From contig CBDBBY010000001.1 of NCBI GenBank assembly GCA_965203215.1, forward strand, positions 1,302,001 to 1,366,000: a stretch of DNA of 64,000 bases. Reading direction: 5' to 3'. This DNA is from CBDBBY01 sp965203215. Lineage in GTDB: Bacteria; Pseudomonadota; Alphaproteobacteria; Rhodobacterales; Rhodobacteraceae. Within the stretch, counting starts at the first letter, position 1, and each line of letters starts with the position of its first letter. Under the pieces are notes generated by a model. The model searched no databases. It was not told the origin of the DNA and was given only the letters and a program-made list of their open reading frames with translations. This document shows positions 1 through 9,075 of the stretch, in pieces. Both the position numbers and the translations under genes were made by a program.

Positions 1-747
1 GCACACCTCAACCAATCCCCAGCTGCGCCGGGGCCAAACGGCGTCTGCGGGCTTTCGCTCTCCGGAACCGGGATGGCGTTCGCGGGCGACCCCCGTTTTG
101 GCCCGCTGGCGATCCCGTTGCGCAAAGCGTGGCTTGCGTCAGGCCGACTGTGTCGCCGCCCGTCCGGCGGCCGGATGTTCGAGGCTGCAGTCCTTCATCT
201 GTTGTCGGCCGACAATTCCGCAGGTTTGACCGGGCATGTCAAGCGCCGACCTCAAAGCCCGCCGCGCAGGGACGGACGGCATTCATGGGGTCCGGCTGCT
301 CCTCGGCATTGAGCGGTCGAAGGGGAGCGGCGAAATCCGTTTCATGGTCGGGGGCGGACGGCCAAAGGCCGACCATGTGGGTTTTTTAGGAAAGAACGAC
401 ACCATGGCCGGAACGCATCATCATTCGAAGCGGGCGGAGTTCAAGGTTGAATTTGAGCGCGGCGGCGACACGGTTCGCGATCCTGCCAGAAGCGCATTTC
501 TAGAGATTCCTTGAGGAAGTGATGGCGGAGGCTTCGGGCGCTGCAAAATGCGATTGGGCCCGGGCGAGCGCAGCTTGAATCCGGCGGTGGCGAATCCGGT
601 TTTCGGACGCAAACAAACGCTGGACATCGAATACCCCCCCGTAGAATGGGCGTGGCTGCCCGAAGGCGGCATGAGCATCGCCTGATCCATCAAATGCCCT
701 GAGAAGTTCTGGGGGCACTGAACCGGCGGACTGAGGAGGAACGACAC
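1..747. other. Leading stretch without a supported gene
   Basis: No reading frame here has convincing coding character. A terminator-like hairpin lies at 343-387, so an upstream transcription unit may end here. Around 600-685 one plus-strand frame reads like a short protein tail ending at a TGA near 683-685, and a run of seven C (634-640) lies inside it. This could be the remains of a decayed gene but I cannot name it. The last 20 bases hold the ribosome-binding site of the lipoprotein gene that starts at 748. Confidence 0.4.
343..387 (+). terminator. Terminator-like hairpin
   Basis: CATGGTCGG (343-351) pairs perfectly with CCGACCATG (369-377). The 17-base loop can form a further GGCC/GGCC stem. 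A run of six T follows at 382-387. This fits a rho-independent terminator read on the plus strand, although the gene it would serve lies to the left of the window or is lost. Confidence 0.45.
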
Positions 748-2749
748 ATGGGCACTAAATTGATCACAGTTCTCGCCTGCACCGCGGCGTTGGCGCTCGG
801 CGCCTGCTCCGGCAACAATGCTTCGGGAACGACCGGAGGGGGCGGACCCGGCGCGGGATCAGGCAATAATGGCGGCCCGGACGGCGGAAACGGGAACGGC
901 GGCGACGGATCGAACGGCGGAAACGGGGGCGGCGATTCGAATGGCGGCGCGGCTCCGACCCCGCTGCAGACGGCGCAGACCCGATACTCGGATGCCCAGG
1001 GGGCCGTGACGCGAGCGGTGGAAGCGGCGCGTCTGGCAGCGGCGGCGGATACCGAGGCGGCGCGCGCCAATGCGCAAAGGTTGATCGGCTTGGCCAGCAC
1101 GGCGCTTGACGATGCGGTGGAAGCGGCGGATGCTGCAGTCGCCGCAGCAGCGGACGGAAGCGGGGTGGAAGTCGGCGCGGCGGCAAGAGTGAGAAGACAA
1201 GCGCTCAGGCTCCAAAGCCAGCGGACGGACGACCTCGACGCGGCGCGTGATTCTCTCGCTTGGTACGGGAGAAATCTCGTGCGCTACGAGCTTGCGAGCG
1301 GCGCGGCCGTGAAGCCGCGCGAAGGCACCAACATCGCAACGATCAGAAGAATTCCGCGGACAAGAGACACGTCCGCGACCGACAGCGCCCAAATACCAAA
1401 TGTGGATAATGAGAATAAAGAGGATGACGCCTTCACCAGAACGACATTCAAGACCGTCATGTACGAGGACGGCAAGAAAGTGTTCTCCACAGCCGACGAC
1501 GGCGAAGGCGGCGATGAGTTCAAAGTGGATGGATGGGTCGGCTGGCCGGAAACAGACTGGCGCCTTGAAGCATTCGTTCACACCGGATTGAAACTGACGG
1601 ACGCCGGACTTGTCATTCGTACTGGCGGAACGATTGATATTGATGGCTGGCCTTCCCAAATATTTATTGTGGATTACGCGGATATGCGGAGAAACCTTGC
1701 TAACTACGCCAATCAAGGCGGCACGGGACACAACGGCTGGGATCTGGAGATCACGTTCGACGCGCCGCAGACCATGCCCGTTCCGAACGCCCCGGACGGC
1801 AAGAATTGGGTTGCCAGCTGGCAAGGAAACGGCGATTTCTACTGGAGAGCCATCGCCCCCGCCGACGAGGACATGCAGCTGGCTGCTGACGGGAAATACT
1901 ATCAGGAGGGTGCATTCCTCCAGCCTGACGGGTACAAGGACCTCGGCACGTACGAGATCTGGCTGTCCAACCACATCGGCGTGGATACGAAGCTCGAGCC
2001 GCCTCCGGGCCGGGAGGGCACTTGCCGTGACGGCTCGAGAAGAACCGCCTGCCCCGAGGACGACGAACAGTATTATCTGGACTACGCCGCATACGGGCTG
2101 TTCGTATTGACCGCTGACACCGAAACCTTCCGAGCTGACTATAACGGCCATGCCAGCCGGGTCAATACGCTGCATTTCGGTTACTCGGCTTTCGCCGACG
2201 CCGACGGCCAAAGGACCACGGACATCGGCACGGCGATCACTAGCGGGAAATTCTATGGGAGCACTCTCGCTTATGAAGTTCAGGGGGGGTCGGACAACCA
2301 CCATCAATACGAAATTGCTGCGAGGCGACGTGGTCTTGACCGTGAACATTCCGAAGGGAACGGGCACAGGAACTTTGCAAGGAACAATGAGAAACTTTCA
2401 AAGGTGGGACGAAGAAGGCGGATACTGGACTGCCTATGCCGACAGGCTCGCGGTCACAGTGAACAGCACGGCTATCAGTGCAGACGGAACGTTCAGCGGC
2501 AGAGTGGCAGCTACGCCTTCAAATGAATGGAGCTCCAACGGTCAAGGCCTTTTGAAGGGGAGTTTCTATGGCCCTCGCAACGACAGCAACGATCTTGAAA
2601 TTGCAGGAAGCTACACCGTCGGCCAGGGCTTTGCGCCTGGTAATCCGGACCAGACCAACTATCCACACCTTGGAAGTCAAGGCAGGAAGGGCGTGTTCGG
2701 CAGCTTCGCCGCCAAACAAAGACCGGCGGCCGTCCCACCGATCAACTAG
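748..2749 (+). pseudogene. TbpB-like surface lipoprotein, frameshifted at a G7 tract
   Basis: The product is a lipoprotein: a hydrophobic signal ends in LALGAC with Cys20 as the lipidation site. A Gly/Asn-rich linker (about 21-70), an Ala-rich helical stretch and a beta-rich region follow. The frame opened at 748 stops at 2526 after about 80 low-complexity, Arg-rich residues. The next frame instead reads a natural ending (a GSFYGP motif, then GVFGSFAAKQ) to a stop at 2747-2749, which is typical of the C-terminal barrel of transferrin-binding-protein-like lipoproteins. The switch point is seven G at 2283-2289; six G would join the frames into a 666-residue protein. A strong site (GAGGAGG) precedes the ATG. 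It could be a pseudogene, a phase-variable gene or a sequencing error. The ligand is unknown. Confidence 0.75.
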
Positions 2750-2785
2750 AGCGCGACCGGACGGGAAACGGTCAAGAGGTTTGCA

Positions 2786-2807
2786 GCCGCGGCAGATCTG
2801 CCGCGGC
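2786..2807. terminator. Perfect 22-bp palindrome after the lipoprotein gene
   Basis: Eleven-base arms (GCCGCGGCAGA and its complement) form a perfect palindrome 37 bases after the TAG at 2747-2749. It could act as a transcription end or mRNA-stabilising hairpin. No T-run follows, so an intrinsic terminator is uncertain, and a protein-binding site is possible. Confidence 0.3.
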
Positions 2808-2989
2808 CCCACACTCAGTTCGCCTTTCCGCATCTGCCGATCACGTGCCGATGATGCTGCAATTTCGTGCGTGGACGCCCCTGTGCGACACGGGTTTTTC
2901 CTCGTCCAATTCCGGACGTCGGGTCAATTGCTTTCGCGTGCCCGGCCTGTTTGATGCGGCGCATCTATGTCTGCCGCTGGCCTGTGGGA

Positions 2990-3466
2990 AAATCTTGCCC
3001 GGACGCAACGGTACCCTCATCCTCGACCAGTTCCATGCACTCGAATATGCGGCCGCCGCAGTGCAAGCCGTGACTCTGTACATTGGCGAACGGAAAGCAT
3101 GGATGGAACGGATCAAGGAGCAGCTGGACGCCCAAGTCATCGCCGCTCTCTGAAGCCGCACCGCCGCCGGTCCGAAGCCGTCTCGGTCCGTGTCCGCTAC
3201 TGCGAGGCCAACAAGAACCGAATGCGCTACGACCTCTACAGGACAGGAAGCGCGGACTGACGGTCGGATCCGGCGCCGTGGACAGCGCCTGCAAGCGCAT
3301 CGTCGGCAGCCGGTTCAAAAAATCGGGGTGCCGCTGGTCGAACGCGGGCGCCAACGCCCTGCTCGCCGCCGGATGCTGCCTCGAAAACATGCGCTGGCCC
3401 GACTTCCTCGAATGGAGGGCTTGCCGCGCCGCAGCCGCTTGACCAAAAAAAGGGGACGCACCCATG
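2990..3466 (+). pseudogene. ISKra4-family transposase remnant (C-terminal part)
   Basis: Scattered over several frames are pieces of an ISKra4-type transposase: LILDQFHALEYAAAAVQ near 3018-3070, then RYCEANKNRMRYDLYR near 3200-3245, then in another frame TVGSGAVDSACKRIVGSR, SNAGANALLAAGC and finally DFLEWRACRAAAA before a stop at 3440-3442. The VDSACK and GAN motifs are hallmarks of the C-terminal domain. At least two frameshifts separate the pieces and the N-terminal half is missing, so it is not functional. The bases after the stop (3443-3466) match the ends of several other fragments in this window, which marks them as the right end of the element. Confidence 0.75.
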
Positions 3467-3496
3467 TCGTTGCATGCACAGTGGACGGTCTGAAAA

Positions 3497-4285
3497 CTAC
3501 CAATTCCCCGTCAAGCTGCGCGCCAGAAGCGTCGCCCTTCTCATGAACTCCGATTCTTCAAGCTGGCCCGAGTCAATTCGTCCCAAATCCGAGGACGCCC
3601 TTTCCAATGCTGCGCCCGTGCGCCAGCCCGCCAGCAACGCCGGCGTCGCGCTTCGAGGCACTTGCCGTCGATTTCGTCTCGCATCCCGAATCCGATCAGA
3701 GGCCAAACGCAGTATGTCCTGAACCAATTCCCTGTTTGCGCCGAATGCGCTCCACCCTCTCTGGCTCAATGACGGAACCGCGCGCAGAAACGAAATTGCC
3801 CCGGAACCCCAAGCGAACATCTTGACTGTTTCCATCGCGCGCTCCGGAGCGCCAAGCGTCCGGGCCGCCAACACCATCAATTCTCCGGATGTAGCGTCGA
3901 TGTATTCTTCAAATTCATCCAGAGAACTGAACGTTTCCCTGTTCAGGTCTCTGTATCTCGCCTCGATCATTCGATTGAAGGAATCCGGCGGCAAATCCGC
4001 GGAACGGATTAATTCCGCCACGCAGGAGAGCAAGTCGCTGCTCTCCCGGACATCCCCGGACAGGGAGGATCCAATCGCGTCCGCCCACCAATTGAGGCGG
4101 ACGGCGCATACGGCGGGATCGGGCGACGTCCAAGCAGACCGGGCGACTTCCAGATTGAATCCGTAGAGAACGAATAGTCTGCGCCTGCCGACCGGTTCCG
4201 CCGACAAAGCCGAGAGATGGCGATCCCGATCGCCGCGCCGAACCAGTTCCTCAAGAAAATCAGGGGTCACAAGACGGCGCGTCAT
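3497..4285 (-). CDS. Squalene/phytoene synthase-like protein (NDUFAF6-type)
   Basis: A 262-residue member of the squalene/phytoene synthase superfamily. The family-like N-terminus (VRRGDRDRHLSAL, then FVLYGFNLEVARSAW) and the RLNWWADAI segment match the short alphaproteobacterial branch related to mitochondrial complex I factor NDUFAF6. The aspartate-rich DxxxD motifs that bind prenyl diphosphates in true synthases are not visible: the first is replaced by NLEVA. A prenyltransferase activity is therefore doubtful and a role as an assembly or membrane-associated factor is as likely. The start codon lies inside the 3' end of cimA (26-base overlap), so it is probably translated as the third gene of a cysS-cimA operon. 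Confidence 0.75.
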   Translation of the reverse strand: MTRRLVTPDFLEELVRRGDRDRHLSALSAEPVGRRRLFVLYGFNLEVARSAWTSPDPAVCAVRLNWWADAIGSSLSGDVRESSDLLSCVAELIRSADLPPDSFNRMIEARYRDLNRETFSSLDEFEEYIDATSGELMVLAARTLGAPERAMETVKMFAWGSGAISFLRAVPSLSQRGWSAFGANRELVQDILRLASDRIRDARRNRRQVPRSATPALLAGWRTGAALERASSDLGRIDSGQLEESEFMRRATLLARSLTGNW

Positions 4286-5891
4286 CCTTGACGAGCTTCC
4301 AGACGATTGCTTCTATCAATGCCTCGAATGAAGAATCGATGATATTGGGCGACACCCCCACGGTCGACCACCTGCGGCCGGCATTGTCTTCGCAATCAAT
4401 GATCACGCGGGTGACCGCGGCGGTCCCGCTTCCTGTTATTCTTACTTTGAAGTCCACAAGACGCATTTCGTCGATGTATCTCTGGTAGACGCCGAGATCC
4501 TTGCCTACGGCCCTTGCCAAGGCATGCACGGGACCGTTGTCCTTTCCCAGCTTGTCCATGCCTTCCGAAACGGAAAGTTTCCGCTCGTTTCCGATTTTGA
4601 CGACTGCGACCGCTTCGGATTGGGTGGTTCTTCCGTTGTTTTCGCCGCCGGTCCTTTGAACAATCAGCCGGTATCGCTCCACCGTGAAGAATTCCGGCAT
4701 CGAATTCAGAATTCTTCGCGCCAGGTTCTCGAAGGAGGCTTGAGCCGTATCGTAACTGTAGCCTTTTTCCTCCCGGCGCTTCACCTCCTGAATGATTTCA
4801 CTGAGCCTCGGATCGTCGGAATCGACCGCGATTCCGGCATCGGCCAGCCTTGCCGCCAAACTTGAGCGACCGGCCTGGTTGGACATCGGAATGCCCCTGC
4901 GATTGCCCACTGACATCGGGTCGACATGCTCGTAGGTCGCAGGATCCCGGGCGACGCCGGACGCATGAAGGCCAGCTTTGTGGACGAACGCGGAGGCTCC
5001 CACATACGGCGCCGACTTGTTCGGCACCCTGTTCAGGATATCATCGAGCGAACGGGACAGGAGCGTCAAGGACTTCAATCCGCCGTCGGTGATCGCGGTT
5101 TCGAAAGAGCTGCTGTAAGGCTCTTTCAAGATGAGCGTCGGAATGATCGAGACCAAGTCCGCGTTGCCGCACCGCTCGCCCAACCCGTTCAATGTTCCCT
5201 GAATCTGCCTCGCGCCGGCGTCGACCGCGGCGAGCGCGCCTGCCACGGCATTCCCGGTATCATTGTGCGTATGTATTCCCAGCCTTGAACCGGGGATTCC
5301 GCTTTCAATGACCTTCCTCGTGATCGCTTCAATCTCTTTCGGAAGCGTTCCTCCGTTCGTGTCGCAGAGCACAATCCACTTTGCCCCTGCATCGAATGCC
5401 GCGCGGGCGCACAGCATCGAGTAGTCCGGATCCGACTTGAAACCGTCGAAGAAGTGTTCTGCATCGAAAATCGCTTCGCGTCCGCGGCTTACAACATATT
5501 CGATAGATTTCGAGATGTTGTCCAAGTTGGATTTGAGTTTGATCCTCAGCGCTTTCTTGACATGGTAGTCGTGCGCCTTGCCGACTAAACAGACAATCTT
5601 GGTATTCGCATTCAGAACCGCTGCCAAAACATCGTCGTTTTCCGCAGATCTCCCTGCCCGCTTCGTCATTCCGAAAGCGGTCAGTTTGTCTTCAGTGCCA
5701 TTTGGAATGCGCTCGAAAAAATCGCTGTCTGTAGGATTGGCTCCGGGCCAGCCGCCTTCAATGTAATCTACGCCCAGAGCGCTGAGCATCCGGGCGATCT
5801 TGATCTTTTCCGTGATGGAAAACTGAACTCCCTGCGTCTGCTGCCCATCTCGCAGCGTTGTATCGAAGAGATACAGCCTTTCCTTCGGCAT
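4260..5891 (-). CDS. cimA: (R)-citramalate synthase
   Basis: Condenses pyruvate and acetyl-CoA to citramalate, the first step of the threonine-independent route to 2-oxobutyrate and isoleucine. The protein is about 543 residues. It opens with YLFDTTLRDGQQTQGVQFS, the substrate- and metal-binding motif of the HMG-CoA-lyase-like TIM barrel, has the metal-binding HTHND segment, and ends in a LeuA-type regulatory dimer domain. YIEGGWPGANP after the first motif is typical of CimA rather than LeuA. I chose ATG 5889-5891: GAGGGTG sits seven bases upstream, and the cysS stop (5893-5895) lies immediately before it; the longer frame to 5948 would overlap cysS. LeuA itself is encoded separately at 56747. 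Confidence 0.9.
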   Translation of the reverse strand: MPKERLYLFDTTLRDGQQTQGVQFSITEKIKIARMLSALGVDYIEGGWPGANPTDSDFFERIPNGTEDKLTAFGMTKRAGRSAENDDVLAAVLNANTKIVCLVGKAHDYHVKKALRIKLKSNLDNISKSIEYVVSRGREAIFDAEHFFDGFKSDPDYSMLCARAAFDAGAKWIVLCDTNGGTLPKEIEAITRKVIESGIPGSRLGIHTHNDTGNAVAGALAAVDAGARQIQGTLNGLGERCGNADLVSIIPTLILKEPYSSSFETAITDGGLKSLTLLSRSLDDILNRVPNKSAPYVGASAFVHKAGLHASGVARDPATYEHVDPMSVGNRRGIPMSNQAGRSSLAARLADAGIAVDSDDPRLSEIIQEVKRREEKGYSYDTAQASFENLARRILNSMPEFFTVERYRLIVQRTGGENNGRTTQSEAVAVVKIGNERKLSVSEGMDKLGKDNGPVHALARAVGKDLGVYQRYIDEMRLVDFKVRITGSGTAAVTRVIIDCEDNAGRRWSTVGVSPNIIDSSFEALIEAIVWKLVKDDAPSCDP

Positions 5892-5892
5892 T

Positions 5893-7380
5893 TTATTCAC
5901 CCTCTTTGTCGGAAGTTCGATGATCGCTCGTCCTCCCGTTTTGTTCATCGCCTGGCATGTAGCCGAAACGGTCGATTACTTTCTCTGCGATCCGATCAAG
6001 TTTTGCCCGATCAAACGCGGATGTCGGCGTGAAGCCCTTTTCATTGCCGTCCATCACTGAAACTCCTGCGTCCATCATGAGCTCACGCATATAGTCCGCA
6101 ACTGCGTAGTCCTTGTTTTTGCGCGCCCAGTCCCGCACGCGACACATATTGGACATTGCATTCAAGTCTTTTGGATCAAAGCGGCAACGCTCGCGGGCAA
6201 GCCCCAAGAACCCGATCGCGCGTCGCAGGCCATCCGCATCGCCGCTCGAGTGCAGTTCATGCATTCGAGCGAATGCCTTCGGCGTGTCGAGGTCGTCGCA
6301 GAGCGCCGCAAGGAATTCGTCGTCCAGTTCAGCTGGCTCGTCGCCTTCGACCTTGGAAGCGTTCAATTCTTGGACTAGTTTGCTCCACTTCTCCAAAACG
6401 ATCTCCGCCTCCCTCAACTTGGTTTCAGTCCAGTCAAGCGGTTTCCGGTAGTACGCGGAAAGCAGAACGAACCGAATTGCCGGTCCCGATATGCCGCGAT
6501 CGATTAGATCCCTGACCGTCAGGAAGTTGCCAAGGCTCTTCGCCATTTTTTGGCCTTCGACCTGCACGAAGCCGTTGTGCATCCAGTAGCTCGCGAACGT
6601 CGCGTTCGGGTGGGCGCACATGCTCTGCGCCAGCTCGTTTTCGTGATGCGGAAAAGCAAGATCAATGCCGCCGCCATGAATGTCGAAGGACTCGCCAAGC
6701 AATTCCGAGCTCATTGCGGAACACTCGATATGCCAGCCTGGCCGCCCTCGGCCCCAAGGGCTCTCCCATCCGGGAATGTCCGGCGGAGATGGCTTCCAAA
6801 GCACGAAGTCAAGATTGTTCCGCTTGTACGGGGCTATCTCGACCCGCGCCCCCGCTTGCATCTCGTCGATGGATCTCCGTGCGAGCCGTCCATAGTCGGG
6901 ATAGCTTCCGACATCGAATAGAACATGACCGGACGAGGGATATGCATGTCCTTTGTTTATCAGCAACTGAATCATGCGAATCATGTTCGGAACGAAATCT
7001 GTGGCCCGAGGCTCGAAATCCGGAGGAAGAACACTCAAATGCTCGAGATCCGCCCGATACCAGCCGATCGTCCGGTCGGTGATCGAGCGAACAATTTCGA
7101 TGAGCGGTCTCTCGTCGCCTTCGGCCCGGCAATCCAGAGCCTTGGCATTGATCTTGTCGTCGACGTCCGTGATGTTCCGCACATATGTTACGCATTGCTT
7201 GTCGTACATGTGCCGCAGCAGCCGATACAGCTGATCGAACACGACCGCCGGCCGTGCGTTGCCGATATGGGCGCGGTCGTAGACGGTCGGCCCGCACGCG
7301 TACATTTTGACCCGATTGCGATCAAGCGGGCGGAATTGCTCTTTGCGGCGCGTTTTCGTGTTCCAAAACGCCAATTCCAT
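5893..7380 (-). CDS. cysS: Cysteinyl-tRNA synthetase
   Basis: Charges tRNA-Cys in the cytoplasm. The 495-residue protein has the class I signatures: the HIGH motif as RAHIGNARP after YACGPTVYD (whose Cys is a zinc ligand), a second zinc ligand in GWHIECSAM, and the KMSKS motif as KMAKSLGNF. The frame extends upstream to 7560, but family members begin a few residues before FWNTKTRRKE, so ATG 7378-7380 is chosen. It is the first gene of a minus-strand operon with cimA and the phytoene-synthase-like gene, an order familiar from Rhodobacterales. Confidence 0.93.
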   Translation of the reverse strand: MELAFWNTKTRRKEQFRPLDRNRVKMYACGPTVYDRAHIGNARPAVVFDQLYRLLRHMYDKQCVTYVRNITDVDDKINAKALDCRAEGDERPLIEIVRSITDRTIGWYRADLEHLSVLPPDFEPRATDFVPNMIRMIQLLINKGHAYPSSGHVLFDVGSYPDYGRLARRSIDEMQAGARVEIAPYKRNNLDFVLWKPSPPDIPGWESPWGRGRPGWHIECSAMSSELLGESFDIHGGGIDLAFPHHENELAQSMCAHPNATFASYWMHNGFVQVEGQKMAKSLGNFLTVRDLIDRGISGPAIRFVLLSAYYRKPLDWTETKLREAEIVLEKWSKLVQELNASKVEGDEPAELDDEFLAALCDDLDTPKAFARMHELHSSGDADGLRRAIGFLGLARERCRFDPKDLNAMSNMCRVRDWARKNKDYAVADYMRELMMDAGVSVMDGNEKGFTPTSAFDRAKLDRIAEKVIDRFGYMPGDEQNGRTSDHRTSDKEGE

Positions 7381-7612
7381 GCATGAACCTCGTTTTCCCG
7401 GTTCTGCAGCCGAGCCTCGAATTCTTTGATTCATTTGTGAGAAAGACGCGCGGCCCGGCTGAATTTTCAGCCGATAATGCAGTTGCCGACTATGCAGACC
7501 GTCCGTGACATGCGTGTGCTTATGACCAATTGCCAAGCCATATTCAAGAAAAATCGACAATCGCCCAAGATCGACATATCTGCCGTTGCAAAATGTCGCT
7601 TAGGAGTTCCTG

Positions 7613-8785
7613 TTGCTGCTTTCCGGAAGGATGAAGTCCGAAGTCGCCCAAGCCGGGGATGCGTGGGAAACGCATTACAAGGCGCGGCAGATGAAATCCC
7701 GCGGCCGGGCCGTCGTCGACCTGACGATCGGAGACCATGACAAGCCGACTGATCCTGCGATCATACGCGCAATGCATTCGAGCGCGAACGAAGGTCGAAC
7801 GGGGTATACGGACGCCGCCGGGACGGCGCGGCTGCGCGAATCGTTGTCGACTCGAATCCGCGCGCGCACCGGCGTGGCGGTCCCGCCGGAGCAAGTCGTC
7901 GTAACCAATGGAGGACAAGCCGCATTGTTCGCCGCCCATCTTGCGGTCTTGAATCCCGGCGACAAGGCGATCTGCATCGATCCCTACTACCCGACCTACC
8001 CCGGGACAATCCGCGGAACCGGGGGCAAGCCGGCCTACGCGCCAGCAAGACGGGACCAAGGCTTCCTGCCCGATATGGAAGTTTTGGACCAGCTCGCCGA
8101 AGGGGCGCGCAGCATTTTGCTGAACTCGCCCAACAATCCTGCGGGCGTTGCTTATTCGCGGCAAACGCTTGAGCAAATCGCAGATATTGCGATCCGGCAT
8201 GATCTTTGGGTGATCTCCGACGAGGTTTACGACTCGATGGTGTGGCACGGACGCCATGTTTCCGTGAGCTCTCTCCCGGAAATGCGCGAGCGGACAATCG
8301 TGATCGGTTCGATGTCGAAGAGCTTCGCCATGACGGGCTTCAGGTTGGGATGGCTCTCCGGCCCGCGCGAAGCGGTTGCTGCCGCGACGGAAAAGATGTC
8401 GGTCATAAGCTTCGGGGTTTCCGAATTCATCCAGGATGCCGCTCTGCACGCCTTGCAGAATGGCCGCGAGATCGAACATTCGATATGGCGCAGGTTCAAT
8501 GGCCGCAAAGAAGCGTGCTTGGAAGCCTTGCAGGAACAGGATCTGGTTCGCGCCGTGCCGCCGTCGGCGGGCATGTATTTGCTGCTCGACATACGAAAAT
8601 CCGGTTTGAGCGGAATAGAGTTCGCTCGCGGATTGCTGAAGGAGCACAAAATTGCCGTCATGCCCGGCGAGAGCTTCGGAAGCGAAGCCGCAGGCCATGT
8701 TCGAATTGCGCTTTGCGAGGATTGCTCTGTCCTACTGCCTGCGCTCGGGAGCTTGATTGAATACTCTGCCGATGCCCTGGAATGA
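7613..8785 (+). CDS. Class I/II PLP-dependent aminotransferase
   Basis: A fold-type I aminotransferase of 390 residues, related to aspartate and broad-range aminotransferases. Visible landmarks are GGQAALFAA (cofactor phosphate region), NSPNNPAG, SDEVYDS, the Schiff-base lysine in GSMSKSFAMTGFRLGW and a C-terminal arginine in HVRIALCED. TTG 7613 is preferred as start because AGGAG lies six bases upstream; the in-frame ATG at 7631 has no spaced site. The substrate cannot be told from sequence. The last 160 bases and the following spacer are duplicated just downstream. It is divergent from cysS. Confidence 0.85.
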   Translation: MLLSGRMKSEVAQAGDAWETHYKARQMKSRGRAVVDLTIGDHDKPTDPAIIRAMHSSANEGRTGYTDAAGTARLRESLSTRIRARTGVAVPPEQVVVTNGGQAALFAAHLAVLNPGDKAICIDPYYPTYPGTIRGTGGKPAYAPARRDQGFLPDMEVLDQLAEGARSILLNSPNNPAGVAYSRQTLEQIADIAIRHDLWVISDEVYDSMVWHGRHVSVSSLPEMRERTIVIGSMSKSFAMTGFRLGWLSGPREAVAAATEKMSVISFGVSEFIQDAALHALQNGREIEHSIWRRFNGRKEACLEALQEQDLVRAVPPSAGMYLLLDIRKSGLSGIEFARGLLKEHKIAVMPGESFGSEAAGHVRIALCEDCSVLLPALGSLIEYSADALE

Positions 8786-8907
8786 TCACCCTCCCGCAGA
8801 AAGCGATGAGAGATTCGGCGACGGGAAACCAAGCAATTCCGGCTTGCTCAATGCTTCGAACTGCTTAGCAAAATTTGACTTTGTCGCGGCAAAAAACTGA
8901 ATCTTGC

Positions 8908-9073
8908 GACTTGAGTTCGCTCGCGGATTGCTGAAGGCGCAAAAAATTGCCGTCATGCCCGGCGAGAGCTTCGGAAGCGAAGCCGCAGGCCATGTTCGAA
9001 TTGCGCTCTGCGAGGATTGCTCCGTCCTGCTGCCTGCGCTCGGGAGCTTGATCGAATTCGCCGCTGATGCCGT
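8908..9073 (+). pseudogene. Partial copy of the aminotransferase 3' end
   Basis: These bases repeat 8620-8785 with a few differences and encode the same C-terminal residues (EFARGLL, PGESFGSEAAGHVRIALCEDC, LPALGSLIE). There is no start or catalytic part. The spacer after the parent gene (8786-8907) has its own diverged copy at 10146-10285, on the far side of the IS630 element. The arrangement is a tandem duplication of roughly 285 bases, later split by the insertion. Confidence 0.8.
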
Positions 9074-9075
9074 TA

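Noticed and set aside
859..2367. 502-codon open frame on the minus strand opposite the lipoprotein
   Set aside because: The plus strand has signal peptide, lipobox and ribosome-binding site; the minus frame is a by-product of high GC.
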